Shown one piece after another: positions 35,874 through 45,743 of a DNA stretch of 64,000 nucleotides. Source of the DNA: Acidobacteriota bacterium. GTDB taxonomy: Bacteria > Acidobacteriota > Vicinamibacteria > Marinacidobacterales > Marinacidobacteraceae. Below the pieces are notes generated by a model. That model was not told the DNA's origin and ran no database searches. It was given only the letters and a program-made list of their open reading frames with translations. A program made the position numbers and the translations under genes. Location of the stretch: the NCBI GenBank assembly GCA_022826195.1, contig JAJDVI010000073.1:1-64000 (forward strand), written 5' to 3'. Each line of letters opens with the position of its first letter. Positions within the stretch are counted from its first letter, which is position 1.

Positions 35874-37583
35874 TTACCAGCCGGCAGCGGCCCCCTCGCG
35901 GCGCTTGTCAGGCCCCCCGGACAGCACTCCCGAGCCAGGGAAGATCCTGATCGCGTTCAGCATCCCGATCCGGTTGGGAGGCTCGCGGAGGCGGTGCCCC
36001 CTGGCGTTCAGCGCCTCCCGCACCTCGTCCGAGAAGTCCTTCTCCAGCACCAGATCGGTCCCGTCCATGTAGGGAATCGAGTTCGCCAGATAACGGACAA
36101 CGAAACGCGGCGCGTCCACCGCCGCGGGCGCATCCATGTCGTAGTCGAGCGCCCGCACCAGTACCTGCAGGATCGTCTGGGGGATCGTCCAGCCGCCCGC
36201 AGACCCGAGCGCGAAGTAGGGTTTGTCGTAGCGCGTCACGATCGTGGGGCTCATCACGAAGCGCGGGCGCTGGCCACCCTCGATCAGGTTCACGCTCTCC
36301 GGATCGAGGCTGAAGTAGGACATGCCGTTGTTGAAGATGATCCCGGTCTCGGGCACCACCACCCCGGCAGGGAGCATCAGCGTCTGGGTGATCGTCACCA
36401 CGTTGTGGTCCTTGTCCACCACGGTGTGGTGGGTGGTGTGCTCCACTGCGGTGGGCGCGTCGCTCTCCGGGCGGACTGCCGCGTGGAACTGCGCCCGCGA
36501 GAGATCGATCCGAGCCGCCTGCTGCTCCGCATACTCCTTGGAGAGCAGCCGGTCCAGCGGGATGTCGGCGTAGTCCTTGCCGGTGTTCCAGGTGTCCTCA
36601 TCCACGAAGGCCAGCTTCATCGCCTCCGCAACCAGATGGACGAACTCCTCGGAGTTGTGCTCCAGCGACGGCACGTCGAACCGCTCGAGGATGTTCAGGG
36701 TCTGCAGGATCGTCATCCCCGATCCACCCGGGGGGTTGCTGTACACCGTGTAGCCCCGATAGGTGGTCGAGAGCGGCTCGCTCCACCGCGCCCGGTAGTT
36801 CGCGAAGTCCTCCACGGCGAGGATGCCGCCGTTCTGCTGGAAGAAGTTCACCACGGTTTCGGCGATCGCCCCCCCGTAGAAGACCTCGGGCCCGTCGGCC
36901 GCGATCGCCTTGAGAGTCTCGGCCAGATCGGGCTGCTTCAGCACCTCGCCCACCGGCCAGGGCTTCCCCTCCTTGAAGAAGATGCTGGCGCCGTACGGGT
37001 AACGCGAGACATCGGCGCCGAAGCCGCTGGTTCCGAAAGGCCCGTTCACCGCGGGCGTCACCGCGAAGCCGCCCTCGGCGTACTCGATCGCCGGCGCCAG
37101 CACCTCCGCCCACGACATGGAGCCGTACTCCTCGAGGAGCGCTGCCCAACCGGCGAGGTTTCCGGGCACCAGCGGCGCCAGGAAGCTGTCGCGGGCGGGA
37201 TGCGTCCGGTCCCAGAGCCGACTGCCCGCAGTGAAGGCTTCGGGGGCCGCGGCCGCCGGCGCGGCGCCGATGAAGTCCACCGACCGGATGTCTCCCGTCT
37301 TGGCGTCGTGGATCAGCGCGTAGCCGCCCACCCCGCCCAAACCGGACATGAGCGGTTCCACCACGGCCTTCACGGCCGCGCTCGCCACCGCCGCGTCGAA
37401 AGCGTTACCACCGGCCTGGAGCATGCGGAGGCCGGCCTGCGCCGCGAGCGGGTGGGAGGTCACCACCATACCGTTGACGCTCATCCCGGCGCCTTCGGCC
37501 GGCTCGCGGAGCACCGGTGCGAGCAATAGCGTGAGTCCCAACCCGGCACCTGCCAAGGTCAGGAAAAGTCGTTTTCTGTTCAT
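35874..37583 (-). CDS. ggt: Gamma-glutamyltransferase
   Basis: A 569-residue periplasmic Ntn-hydrolase of glutathione and other gamma-glutamyl compounds. A signal peptide (to about 30) precedes the large subunit; autocleavage should occur before Thr383 in EHTTHHTVVD, the family nucleophile context (usually TTHxSVVD, here TTHHTVVD). The substrate-loop region PPGGSGMT and the late GSAGGWTIPQT match the family. Both subunits are encoded in one frame with no damage. It stands alone, 85 bases from the OMF gene on the same strand. Confidence 0.93.
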   Translation of the reverse strand: MNRKRLFLTLAGAGLGLTLLLAPVLREPAEGAGMSVNGMVVTSHPLAAQAGLRMLQAGGNAFDAAVASAAVKAVVEPLMSGLGGVGGYALIHDAKTGDIRSVDFIGAAPAAAAPEAFTAGSRLWDRTHPARDSFLAPLVPGNLAGWAALLEEYGSMSWAEVLAPAIEYAEGGFAVTPAVNGPFGTSGFGADVSRYPYGASIFFKEGKPWPVGEVLKQPDLAETLKAIAADGPEVFYGGAIAETVVNFFQQNGGILAVEDFANYRARWSEPLSTTYRGYTVYSNPPGGSGMTILQTLNILERFDVPSLEHNSEEFVHLVAEAMKLAFVDEDTWNTGKDYADIPLDRLLSKEYAEQQAARIDLSRAQFHAAVRPESDAPTAVEHTTHHTVVDKDHNVVTITQTLMLPAGVVVPETGIIFNNGMSYFSLDPESVNLIEGGQRPRFVMSPTIVTRYDKPYFALGSAGGWTIPQTILQVLVRALDYDMDAPAAVDAPRFVVRYLANSIPYMDGTDLVLEKDFSDEVREALNARGHRLREPPNRIGMLNAIRIFPGSGVLSGGPDKRREGAAAGW

Positions 37584-37891
37584 CTGTCCGTCTCCATTGC
37601 CTGAAGGCTGATCCGCAGGTTGGCGGCCGGCCCAATCTCCATCATACGCACCCCGGTGGGTCGGGGGCCGGTTGAGCGGAGCGCTGGCTAGCAGGCGGCC
37701 TGTTCTCGGGGCTTCAGCGGGCTCCGCTACGATCTCAAGTCATTGAAAAACATCTCCTTGATGATCCACCGGAATTCACTCCGCGGGTATTGCCGCCCGA
37801 GGATTCGGACGATTGGATCGGGAGACTCCAACTCACTGCACGTTGGCCTTCGGCTACCGAGACGCCGCCTGCGTAACGATTCCCGGCGCCG
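37584..37891. other. Divergent intergenic region, ggt and CBM9-like genes
   Basis: These 308 bases hold the upstream regions of two divergent genes. I see no RNA gene, no clear promoter boxes and no copy of the dispersed repeat. Confidence 0.4.
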
Positions 37892-38560
37892 ATGGTCTCG
37901 TTGATCCTGCTGATGGTCGGGCTGCCGCCCCAACCCGTCTACGAAGCCCGCAGGACGGTGGCCGCTGCCACCGCCGTGCTCGGCGCGGACGCCCCGGAGT
38001 GGGAGCGCGCCCGGGAGGTCGGGTGGGGACCCGCGCCCTACCGGACCCGGTTCCGGGCGCTGTGGAACGAGCATGGCCTCCACCTGCGGTTCGACTCCGA
38101 GGACGATGCGCCGTGGTTCACCATGACGGAGCGCGACGACCGGCTCTGGGAAGAGGAGGTGGTCGAGATCTTCCTCGACCCGCTGAACGACGGCCGCTAC
38201 GTGGAAGTCGAGCTCAACCCGGCGAGCGTGGTCTGCGATCTGAGGAGGCTCGGACCGGGGGAGACGGCTTCCGATCCGATCGGACCGATGGATCGGGGGT
38301 TTGATGTCACCGGGATGCAGACGGCGGTGGCGACCTCGGATGATCGGTGGGTCGGGACTCTCTATCTCCCCTGGGAGGGCCTCGATCTGCCGGTTCCTCC
38401 CGGCCCCGGCACGGCAATCCCTTTCAACGTCTTCCGCATCAAGCGGCCCGGAGGTCCCGAGGCCCCGGAAGCGGGCGCCGTCTTCGCCGCCTGGTCCCCG
38501 ACCGGCAGCCCCAGCTTCCACGTGCCGGAGGCCTTCCGCCCGCTGCGTCTGGTCCCCTGA
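37892..38560 (+). CDS. CBM9-like domain protein
   Basis: A 222-residue protein formed almost entirely by one carbohydrate-binding module 9-like beta-sandwich. Recognisable are LRFDSEDDAPW, the strongly conserved LWEEEVVEIFLDP and YVEVELNPAS blocks, and the closing AAWSPTGSPSFHVPEAF. Such single-domain proteins occur beside sugar-processing genes. There is a short hydrophobic N-terminus but no convincing signal peptide, so location is unclear. It precedes the DUF5107-TPR gene by 86 bases, pointing to a shared carbohydrate-related role. Confidence 0.88.
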   Translation: MVSLILLMVGLPPQPVYEARRTVAAATAVLGADAPEWERAREVGWGPAPYRTRFRALWNEHGLHLRFDSEDDAPWFTMTERDDRLWEEEVVEIFLDPLNDGRYVEVELNPASVVCDLRRLGPGETASDPIGPMDRGFDVTGMQTAVATSDDRWVGTLYLPWEGLDLPVPPGPGTAIPFNVFRIKRPGGPEAPEAGAVFAAWSPTGSPSFHVPEAFRPLRLVP

Positions 38561-38646
38561 CGAACATTCGTCCCGGCATCTGCTCTTGCGACAGAACTCT
38601 CACGCGGAACCCGTATAGCCTCTCCCGCCCAGACGAGGTCACGCGC

Positions 38647-41583
38647 ATGCTCTCTCCACGACCCGCGACGCTTGCGGCGGCGGTCCTGCTCCTGGCGACC
38701 GCCGTTCTGTCTCCCGCGGCGGCCCAGGAACCCGTCCGTGTCTGGGAAGGCGAACTCACCCTCCCCACCTACGCGCTCCTTCCCGACGATCCGAACCCGC
38801 AGTTCCGCGAGACCGACAACTCCATCGTCTACCCCTACACGATGCAGGACAACCTCGGCACGGAGCGGGCCGACCACACCTGGAGGGCGTTCTTCCTCGA
38901 GAACGAGTACCTGAGGGTGGCCTGCCTTCCCGAGATCGGGGGCCGCATCCAGTGGGTACTCGACAAGCGCGAGAACGAGCAGATGTTCTACAACAACCGG
39001 GTCATCCGGCCCGGCCTGATCGCGCTCCGGGGCGCCTGGATCTCGGGCGGCATCGAGTGGAACCGGGGTCCCCAGGGCCACACGGTGACGAGTTATTCGC
39101 CGGTGAACGTCACGGGCGTCCAGAACGAGGACGGCTCGGCGACGCTCGTGATCGGCGAGATCGAGCAGAGCTTCCGCACCGGTTGGGAGGTGCGTCTCAC
39201 GCTCCGTCCGGGCGTGGCGCGGCTCGACCAGGAGATCACCATCTTCAACCCGACCGATCTCCCCCATCCCTACTACTTCTGGAACAACACCGCCTTCCCC
39301 CAGCGCGACGGCACCCGCTTCATCTATCCCATGTCGCTCGCCACCGACCACTTCGGGACCACCTTCTACCGCTTCCCCGAGGACAACGGGGTGGACATGA
39401 CCCGGCTCCCCAACTACCCGGAGCCGACCTCGATCTTCGCCTACCGGGCGGTCCACGACTTCTTCGGCGCCTACGACTCGGGAGATGACCGGGGCATCGT
39501 GCAGACCGCGGACCACCGCGAACTGCCCGGCAAGAAGGGCTGGACCTGGGGCCAGGGCGACGACGGCATGATGAACCAGCGGGCCCTCACGGACGAGGAC
39601 GGCCCCTACATCGAGGTGCAGAGCGGTCCGCTGCCCACCCAGTCGGACTACGCCTGGGTCTATCCCGGCCAACGGGTGTTCTGGCGTGAACAGTGGACGC
39701 CGGTCTTCGGGCTCGGCGAGGGTTTCGAATACGCGACGCCCGACCTGGTGGTCGAGCGGGTCGAGGACGATGCGGGGACGCGGTTCCTGCTCCTCGCCAC
39801 GAGAGCGCTGCCCGGCGCGACCGTCCGGCTGAGCGGCGGTGGAGCGGAACACTCCGCGACCGTCGAGCTGGTCCCGGAGGCGGTCGCGACCATCGAATGG
39901 CCGGGGCCGGCCGCGGCCGCGATCGACGTCGAGGTGACCGCTGACGGCGGGAACGTCCTCGCCTATCGGTCTCCGCTCGAGATCCCGGTGGAGGATCCCC
40001 CTCCACTCCTCGAGGCGACCGAACCGGCGAACGCCGAGGAAGCGTTCCAGGCCGCCGAACGCGCCGACAAGGACCTGAACCGCGCCGAGGCCCGCCAGCT
40101 CTACGAGCGGGCGCTCGCGCTGGCGCCGGCTCATGCCGACGCCGCGGTCGGACTCGCCGCGCTGGATCTGAAGGCCGGGCTCTACGAGCGGGCGGCCGAC
40201 CGGCTTGCCGCGGTTGCCGCCGCGGACCCCGAGCACGGTTTCGCGCGCTTCCTCCACGCAGTCGCCCGCTATGGGGCCGGTGACGACGAAGGCGCCCTGG
40301 ACTCGGCCTATCTGGCGACCAGGCTCGCCGGCGTCGAAGCCCCGGCCTGGCGCCTGATCGGCCGCGTGAAGGTCCGCCAGGGCCATGCCCCCGATGCAAT
40401 CCCGGCGCTCCGGCGGGGTGGCCGCGACCTGCTGCCGCTCGCGCACCTTCGCGCGGGCGACGAAGAGCGGGCCGCCGGGCTCGCCGGACGCATGATCGAG
40501 CGGGGCACCGTCGAACTCATTCCCTGGGCGGTGCGCCTGCACACCGCTGACGGCCCGGGTCGCGCCGAAGCCGCACGGGCCATGACGGCGCTCGCGGGGG
40601 AGCCGGAGTTCGCCTTCACCGAACTGCTCGTGACCCTCGCCGAGCTTGGGCTTGGGGACGTGGCGCTCGAGGTGCTCGACGGGCTCCGCGAGGACGGCGG
40701 ATTCGAGCCCGGACCGGTGCTCCTGTTCCACGCGGCAGAGTGGGCGAGCGGCGAGGGGGCTCGCCGCTACCGCGACGAAGCGCTCGCCGCGCCGCTCGAC
40801 TACGCCTTCCCGTCGCGCCCCGAATCGCTGCCGGTGCTCCGGTCCGCGGCGGAACACCTTCCGGCGTCGGCAACCCCCCGCCTCCTCCTCGGCCACCTGT
40901 TGGCCGGACTTGGCCGCTTCGAGGAGGCGACCGCGGCCTGGGAGGCGGCGACGGCGCTCGATCCGGGCCTCTCCACCGCCCACCGGGCGCTCGGGATGGT
41001 TCACTGGAAGATCGCGGGCCGGTCGGCCGAGGCCGAGAGCCGCCTCCGGCAGGGGATCGCAGCCCGGCCGGCGGACCAGACCCTCTACCGGGACCTCGCG
41101 CGGCTGCTGCTCGCCGAGGGACGTCCGGCGGACGCGGTGCAGGCGCTCGAGATGGTCCCGGCGGGCGTTCGCCGGCGCCACGACATCACCATCGAACTGG
41201 CCCGGGCGCTGAACGCCACCGGCCGGTTCGAGGAAACGATCGCCATGCTGGACGCGACCCGGGTCAACTTCCGGGAGGGGGACGCCACGGTGTGGCAGCT
41301 CTTCTCGCGAGCCGAGGTCGAACTCGGCCGCCGGGCGCTCGACGCCGGAGACGCCGAGGCGGCGCTCACCCATTTCGACCGGGCGCTCACCTATCCCGAG
41401 AACCTCGGCGTCGGCCGGTCCCACCGGGCCCAGGAGGCGCGGGCTCTCTGGTTCCGCGCCGAGGCCCTCACCGCGCTCGACCGTTTCGACGAGGCGGCGG
41501 TCACGCTCACGCGGTGTGCCGAAGACCCGCCCCTGAGCGACGAGCAGGAGCACTTCATCGCCCGCTGCGCCGCTGCCAGATAG
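38647..41583 (+). CDS. Exported DUF5107 and tetratricopeptide-repeat protein
   Basis: A 978-residue protein with a signal peptide (cleavage near PAAAQ). The N-terminal about 330 residues match DUF5107 (MQDNLG, ENEYLRVACLPEIGGRI, FYNNRVIRPGLIALRGAWISG split over two blocks, then the conserved GGIEWN), a beta-supersandwich domain related to galactose-mutarotase folds. A beta-sandwich linker follows, then from about residue 460 a long run of TPR helices (AYxxALALAPxHADAAVGLAALDLKAG-type spacing) to the end. It is typical of carbohydrate-utilisation loci. ATG 38647 places the signal peptide at the N-terminus. Confidence 0.9.
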   Translation: MLSPRPATLAAAVLLLATAVLSPAAAQEPVRVWEGELTLPTYALLPDDPNPQFRETDNSIVYPYTMQDNLGTERADHTWRAFFLENEYLRVACLPEIGGRIQWVLDKRENEQMFYNNRVIRPGLIALRGAWISGGIEWNRGPQGHTVTSYSPVNVTGVQNEDGSATLVIGEIEQSFRTGWEVRLTLRPGVARLDQEITIFNPTDLPHPYYFWNNTAFPQRDGTRFIYPMSLATDHFGTTFYRFPEDNGVDMTRLPNYPEPTSIFAYRAVHDFFGAYDSGDDRGIVQTADHRELPGKKGWTWGQGDDGMMNQRALTDEDGPYIEVQSGPLPTQSDYAWVYPGQRVFWREQWTPVFGLGEGFEYATPDLVVERVEDDAGTRFLLLATRALPGATVRLSGGGAEHSATVELVPEAVATIEWPGPAAAAIDVEVTADGGNVLAYRSPLEIPVEDPPPLLEATEPANAEEAFQAAERADKDLNRAEARQLYERALALAPAHADAAVGLAALDLKAGLYERAADRLAAVAAADPEHGFARFLHAVARYGAGDDEGALDSAYLATRLAGVEAPAWRLIGRVKVRQGHAPDAIPALRRGGRDLLPLAHLRAGDEERAAGLAGRMIERGTVELIPWAVRLHTADGPGRAEAARAMTALAGEPEFAFTELLVTLAELGLGDVALEVLDGLREDGGFEPGPVLLFHAAEWASGEGARRYRDEALAAPLDYAFPSRPESLPVLRSAAEHLPASATPRLLLGHLLAGLGRFEEATAAWEAATALDPGLSTAHRALGMVHWKIAGRSAEAESRLRQGIAARPADQTLYRDLARLLLAEGRPADAVQALEMVPAGVRRRHDITIELARALNATGRFEETIAMLDATRVNFREGDATVWQLFSRAEVELGRRALDAGDAEAALTHFDRALTYPENLGVGRSHRAQEARALWFRAEALTALDRFDEAAVTLTRCAEDPPLSDEQEHFIARCAAAR

Positions 41584-41611
41584 GCGGCCCGTGTTGCCGG
41601 CAGGCGGCGGT

Positions 41612-42193
41612 ATGCTCCGATTCGTGAGTCGCCGGTCCCGCGTCTTCCCGAGATTCGCGGCGGGAATCGTGCTGCTGACCCTGGGGTGGGCGCTCCCCAC
41701 GGCAGCCGGCCCGGCCCAGGACGGGGAAGCCGAACCCGGCGGGCGGGAAGTCGCGGAACGCTGGTTCCGGCTGGTGGACGCCCTGGACGGCAGCGAGGAG
41801 AGCCGGACGGCCTTCCTCGCCCTCTACGCCGAGGACGCGCTCCACATCCAGGGTCCGGCCGGCAACCACCAGCGGGGATCCGCGACCTACTGGGGGCGCG
41901 AAAAGGTCGGGCTGCTGGTGGACCGGCTGCTGGAAGAGTGGAAGGACCACTCCATCCGTCCCGAGGTGGCGACCGCCGCCGAGGTCTCGGAGGCCGTCTG
42001 GGCCGAGGCGGCCGGGCCGTGGGGAGGGCCGCTGGTCGCGGCCCAGTTCACGATCGCCGCCACCCGCCGGGAAGAGGAGACCCGCTGGTACATCCCGGGG
42101 GCCGCGTTCTTCCGGGTCCGGGGCAACGAGCTGGTCCGCGTCCGGATCTACCTCGCGCTCGGGGAAGCCGCCGAGGTGGAAATCCAGCGGTGA
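41612..42193 (+). CDS. Exported NTF2/SnoaL-like protein
   Basis: A 193-residue protein with a signal peptide (to about residue 36) and a single NTF2-like alpha+beta cone: a first helix WFRLVDALDG, FLALYAEDALHIQG, a helical REKVGLLVDRLLEEW and closing strands FFRVRGNELVRVRIYL. Such folds often bind small hydrophobic ligands or catalyse isomerisation; no catalytic set is evident. GTG 41591 is an alternative start. The stop overlaps the amidohydrolase start (GTGA). Confidence 0.78.
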   Translation: MLRFVSRRSRVFPRFAAGIVLLTLGWALPTAAGPAQDGEAEPGGREVAERWFRLVDALDGSEESRTAFLALYAEDALHIQGPAGNHQRGSATYWGREKVGLLVDRLLEEWKDHSIRPEVATAAEVSEAVWAEAAGPWGGPLVAAQFTIAATRREEETRWYIPGAAFFRVRGNELVRVRIYLALGEAAEVEIQR

Positions 42194-43860
42194 AGCCGAA
42201 ACCGGGAGTGGGTTCCAGGCTGCTGCGGCTGGCCGCTCTCGGGTGCGCGACCGCCGCCGTGCCGGCGGCCTGCACCGCCCCGGAGCCGGTGGATCTCCTG
42301 CTCCACTCCGGGACCGTCCTGGTGCTCGACGAGGCGGGGATGACGGGGACCGCACTCGCGGTGCGGGACGGCGAGGTGCTGGCGGTGGGCGGCGACGAAC
42401 TCCGCGACCGGTATGTCGCGGAGCGCGAAGTGGACCTGGGCGGGCGGACCGCCACGCCCGGCTTCAACGACGCGCACATCCACATCCGCGGCCGGGCGAG
42501 GCGGCACATCCCGCTCGGCGGGATCGCCTCCATCGAGGAGCTCCAGGACCTGGTGGCGGCCAAGGCCGACGAGCTGGGGCCGGGCGAATGGATCACGGGC
42601 TACGGCTGGTCGGAGGACGAGGTCCGGGAACAGCGGCGGCCGCTCCGGGCCGATCTCGACGCCGCCGCTCCCGAGAACCCGGTCATCCTGACCCGGGCGG
42701 GCGGCCACAGCGCGGTGGCGTCGAGCCTCGCGCTGTCGCTCGCGGGCGTGGACCGGAACACCCCGCAGCCGGACGGCGGGGTCATCGAGCGCGGACCGGA
42801 CGGCGAGTTGAACGGGGTCATCCGGGAACGGCAGGACCTCGTCTCCCGGCTCGTCCCCGACGCGACGCCGGAGGAGCTCCGGGAGAGCTTCGTCGCCGCG
42901 CTCCGCGACCTGCTGCGTCTCGGCATCACGAGCATCGTGCACGCGGGGGTGGCGCCGTCGGGTTTCGGGGAGTGGGAGTCGGTCTATGCCGAGTTCGGCG
43001 AAGAGCTTCCCCGGGCCGCCGTACAGATCCGCTGGGCGGGGACCGAGGCGATGGAGGCGTTCGGACGGCTCAGCGGCGACGGCGACGAACGCCTGCGGGT
43101 GGGTCCGCTCAAGGTCTTCGTGGACGGAGGCTTCACCGGGCCGGCGGCCTACACCAAGGAGCCCTACCGGGGCGAGGAGACCTACCGCGGCAGCCTCGTG
43201 CGTCCGGAAGAGGAGTTCCGGGAGATCGTCCGCGAAGCGCACGCGATGGGCTGGCAGTTCGCGTTCCACGCGATCGGGGACGCGGCGATCGAGCTCGCCG
43301 TGGACGCCTTCGCCGAAGCGCTCGCGGAGCAGCCCCGGCCGGACCACCGTCACGCCCTGAACCACTTCACCGTACCGCCCTCCGACGAGACGATGGACCG
43401 CATGGCGGATCTCGGGATCCTGATCATCCAGCAGCCCAACTTCACCTACACCCTCGAGGGGCGCTACCGCGAGTATCTGGACGGCTATCGGGTGGAACGG
43501 AACAACCCGGTCCGCTCGGCGATGGACCGGGGGGTGTTCATGGTCCTTTCCAGCGACATCCTCCCCATCGGTCCGATGGTGGGGCTCTACGCCGCGACCA
43601 CGCGCAAGGGCATGTCCGGGGAGGTCTACGGGCCGGACGAAGCCATTTCCATGGAAGAGGCGCTGGTCGGCTACACCCGCAACGGGGCCTTCGTGACCCG
43701 GGAGGAAAACATCAAGGGAACGCTCGCGCCGGGCATGCTCGCCGACGTGGTGGTGCTCTCCGATGATCCGCGCACCGTGGCCCCGGACGCGATCCTCGGG
43801 ATCGAGGTCGACATGACGATCGTCGGAGGCCGGGTGCTCTGGGAACGCCAACCGCCCTGA
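42190..43860 (+). CDS. YtcJ-like metal-dependent amidohydrolase, exported
   Basis: A 556-residue amidohydrolase of the COG1574/YtcJ type. The metal-binding HIH (His96, His98 in FNDAHIHIRG) follows a short N-terminal beta-sandwich (LLLHSGTVLVLDE), with the later FHAIGDAAIE, RHALNHFT and FMVLSSDI motifs of the TIM barrel. A hydrophobic N-terminus with AACT suggests export or lipidation, though the lipobox is imperfect. The GTG start overlaps the NTF2-like stop by four bases. Family members hydrolyse amide, hydrazide or ester bonds; the substrate is unknown. Confidence 0.9.
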   Translation: MKPKPGVGSRLLRLAALGCATAAVPAACTAPEPVDLLLHSGTVLVLDEAGMTGTALAVRDGEVLAVGGDELRDRYVAEREVDLGGRTATPGFNDAHIHIRGRARRHIPLGGIASIEELQDLVAAKADELGPGEWITGYGWSEDEVREQRRPLRADLDAAAPENPVILTRAGGHSAVASSLALSLAGVDRNTPQPDGGVIERGPDGELNGVIRERQDLVSRLVPDATPEELRESFVAALRDLLRLGITSIVHAGVAPSGFGEWESVYAEFGEELPRAAVQIRWAGTEAMEAFGRLSGDGDERLRVGPLKVFVDGGFTGPAAYTKEPYRGEETYRGSLVRPEEEFREIVREAHAMGWQFAFHAIGDAAIELAVDAFAEALAEQPRPDHRHALNHFTVPPSDETMDRMADLGILIIQQPNFTYTLEGRYREYLDGYRVERNNPVRSAMDRGVFMVLSSDILPIGPMVGLYAATTRKGMSGEVYGPDEAISMEEALVGYTRNGAFVTREENIKGTLAPGMLADVVVLSDDPRTVAPDAILGIEVDMTIVGGRVLWERQPP

Positions 43861-44636
43861 CAACGGTACGGCTTGGAAGCCGGTGCGTCACCTTCGCTGT
43901 TGGGCGTTGTGCCGGGGGGGAGCCGCCTTTGCCGGGGTGGGGTTACGACGTGCGCGGCCCGGAGGTCCGCATACTATCGGTTCCGATGGGTTCCGCATGG
44001 TGCCTCGACATTCCTCTTTAGATACGGTCTGTCATGGACTTACGGTGCCATTCCGTTCCCGCTCAGAACGCCGCAAACTCCCTCATTCCCGGCCAAAATG
44101 TGTCCCCCAAATGGCCCCCGTAATCGCTCCGAACGCTCAACTCAACGCCCCTCGACTCGCCCTGCGCCCTGTCGGGACCATACAGGAACCCGGAGGCGAC
44201 GGGAGCACCGGATCGCGCCGTCCACAGCCACGCTCGCGCTGCTCCGCGAGCCGAGAGAGCTCGCGACAGGCTCGGAGACGGTGATCCCCTCCACCAGGAG
44301 CGACACGCTGTCCGAGGTGGCGGTCCCGCAGCCGGTCCGCCAGCCGCGGATCGGTGCGCTGCCGCGTCGAGCTTCCGGCCTCCCGGACCGACCGTCCGGG
44401 CTTCGCGGCGAGGAGCCCCGGCGCCCGTCGAGGCCCCGGAATGGACCCCATTCCCGGAGGCTGGCTCACGTGCTTAGGCACGAGGGCCAGCCTACCCTTT
44501 GTGTGCACAAAGGGACTGGCGAGGGGATGCTGCGCTCCCCTTCGAACCCCTGGCCTCTCGCGCCGCTGCCGGAGCACCGGACCGACGGGGCGCAGCCCCC
44601 GAACCCCCGCGCCGTGCCCGCACGGAGCAGCGGCGC

Positions 44637-44915
44637 ATGGCTGTGGTCGCCACCGACCTCACCCCGGCGGAGCAGGTCGCCTTCGACCAGGCGGCGGAGG
44701 CTCTCCGGCTCCAAGACGCCCAGGAGCGGGCTCGCGAGGCCGTGAGCGGCGTCCGCGAGCTGTCGCCCGGCCCTCCTGCACCCCCATCGAGGTCCGCGCC
44801 GTCTACGGAGCCGCCGCCGGCCGCCGCCTGGACCCGCCGCGGGCCGGCCCGGAAGTCTTCCCGCAGGGATCACTCGCGCCGCAGGCGCGGGCTGGGAGCG
44901 ACCTCCGAGCCGTAG
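44637..44915 (+). pseudogene. Possible frameshifted coding remnant
   Basis: An ATG opens a 40-residue stretch with helical, charged composition (VATDLTPAEQVAFDQAAEAL), after which the frame turns Pro/Ser/Arg-rich, while the neighbouring frame becomes more protein-like (CTPIEVRAVYGAAAG). That pattern suggests a frameshift near 44775. No family is recognised, and it may be noise. Confidence 0.22.
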
Positions 44916-44984
44916 CGGAAGTGCTAGCACGGCAGCGCGTCTCGGGACCGTAGATCCGTGGATCGGAGGGGGGTCGCTCCCAGC
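44891..44984. repeat. 13-bp perfect inverted repeat
   Basis: GCTGGGAGCGACC (44891-44903) and its reverse complement GGTCGCTCCCAGC (44972-44984) flank a 68-base spacer. The spacer includes one GTAGCGGAAGT iteration at 44912. Confidence 0.7.
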
Positions 44985-44985
44985 C

Positions 44986-45015
44986 CCACTCTGCGCCCAA
45001 AAAGGCGGAGAGTGG
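44986..45015. terminator. Strong hairpin, terminator-like or element end
   Basis: CCACTCTGCGCC and GGCGGAGAGTGG pair over 12 bp with one mismatch around a CAAAAA loop. It directly follows the previous inverted repeat. With no gene upstream its function is unclear; there is no T-tract. Confidence 0.4.
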
Positions 45016-45082
45016 ATTCGCCGGCAGGCGACCAACCGCAACGGCGCCAACGGATATCGGGAACCACGTCGGCGATCCCGGG

Positions 45083-45124
45083 GTAGCGGAAGTCGTAGCG
45101 GAAGGGGGGGTTGACTTCCGCTAC
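45083..45124. repeat. 12-bp perfect inverted repeat with internal direct repeat
   Basis: GTAGCGGAAGTC (45083-45094) and GACTTCCGCTAC (45113-45124) are exact reverse complements. The loop itself starts with another copy of GTAGCGGAAG (45095-45104). A further copy lies at 44912-44922, giving four occurrences of the motif within 215 bases. Confidence 0.75.
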
Positions 45125-45575
45125 TCCAACCGTGGCCCCGAAGATGACCCCGCAGCCGTGCATTCCTCGCCGGAATCGGGCCGGGTGTCGCGCTCGGCCC
45201 GGGACTCCTGGCGGTACGGCGATCCTGGTCGGCGGCGCTCCGACTCCCCGTCCGCTGACGGCCGGTGATCGTCGCCGATGGCCAGCTCGTCCCCGTCACG
45301 GCCGCGGGCGTGGTCCAGGGCGGCGCTCCGGGCAGCGGTTCCAAGGTGTTGTATGTTCCTTCCGCTGCTCCGCCCGGTGAGGCTGGCGGTCCCGGATCCC
45401 GTCGCCCGGTGCGCTCGAGAGTGCTCCCCGTTCCCGCCGTTACCCCCTTGGACTCGGGGTTGCCGGCCGGATGAGGATGTGCCACCAGAGGTGATCCCCA
45501 TTTTCGGGGACCGTCGATAAGCGCGTTGAATGTCATCGACTTACGGCATATCCAAGGCGGACCGGAGGTCCGCGC

Positions 45576-45604
45576 GTGCCGGTCTGGAGACCGGCGTTCC
45601 AGGC
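45576..45604. repeat. Dispersed palindromic repeat copy
   Basis: GTGCCGGTCTGGAGACCGGC followed by GTTCCAGGC is identical to the core of the copy upstream of secA (about 5510-5538). It lies about 140 bases before the VOC lipoprotein gene. Confidence 0.8.
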
Positions 45605-45743
45605 CGGCGGCGCCATCGCGGCTGTTGGCCAACCCGCCGGACTGCATTCTCAGGGCGACTGCTACGCCATGGACGGCGCAACATTGACACGTGCGACAGT
45701 GGATGCCGCGCAACTCTGTCTAGAGGCTGCTAACTTCCGAACC

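Larger units (their letters stand above)
43861..45743. other. Gene-poor, inverted-repeat-rich region
   Basis: This 1.9-kb stretch has no intact gene I can support. Open frames exist on both strands, but their translations are Arg/Pro/Gly-rich and without domains, as expected by chance in GC-rich DNA. It contains a possible coding remnant (44637-44915), three inverted repeats (44891-44984, 44986-45015, 45083-45124), GTAGCGGAAGT iterations, and a copy of the dispersed repeat near its end. It may be the scar of a lost mobile element. Confidence 0.5.

Noticed and set aside
38362-41700. A 1112-codon open frame on the minus strand opposite the DUF5107-TPR gene
   Set aside because: It is Arg/Gly/Val-rich with no recognisable fold, while the plus-strand protein has a signal peptide and clear domains.
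44466-45713. A 415-codon minus-strand open frame in the gene-poor region
   Set aside because: The translation is low-complexity Arg/Pro/Gly sequence without domains, start signal or ribosome site.
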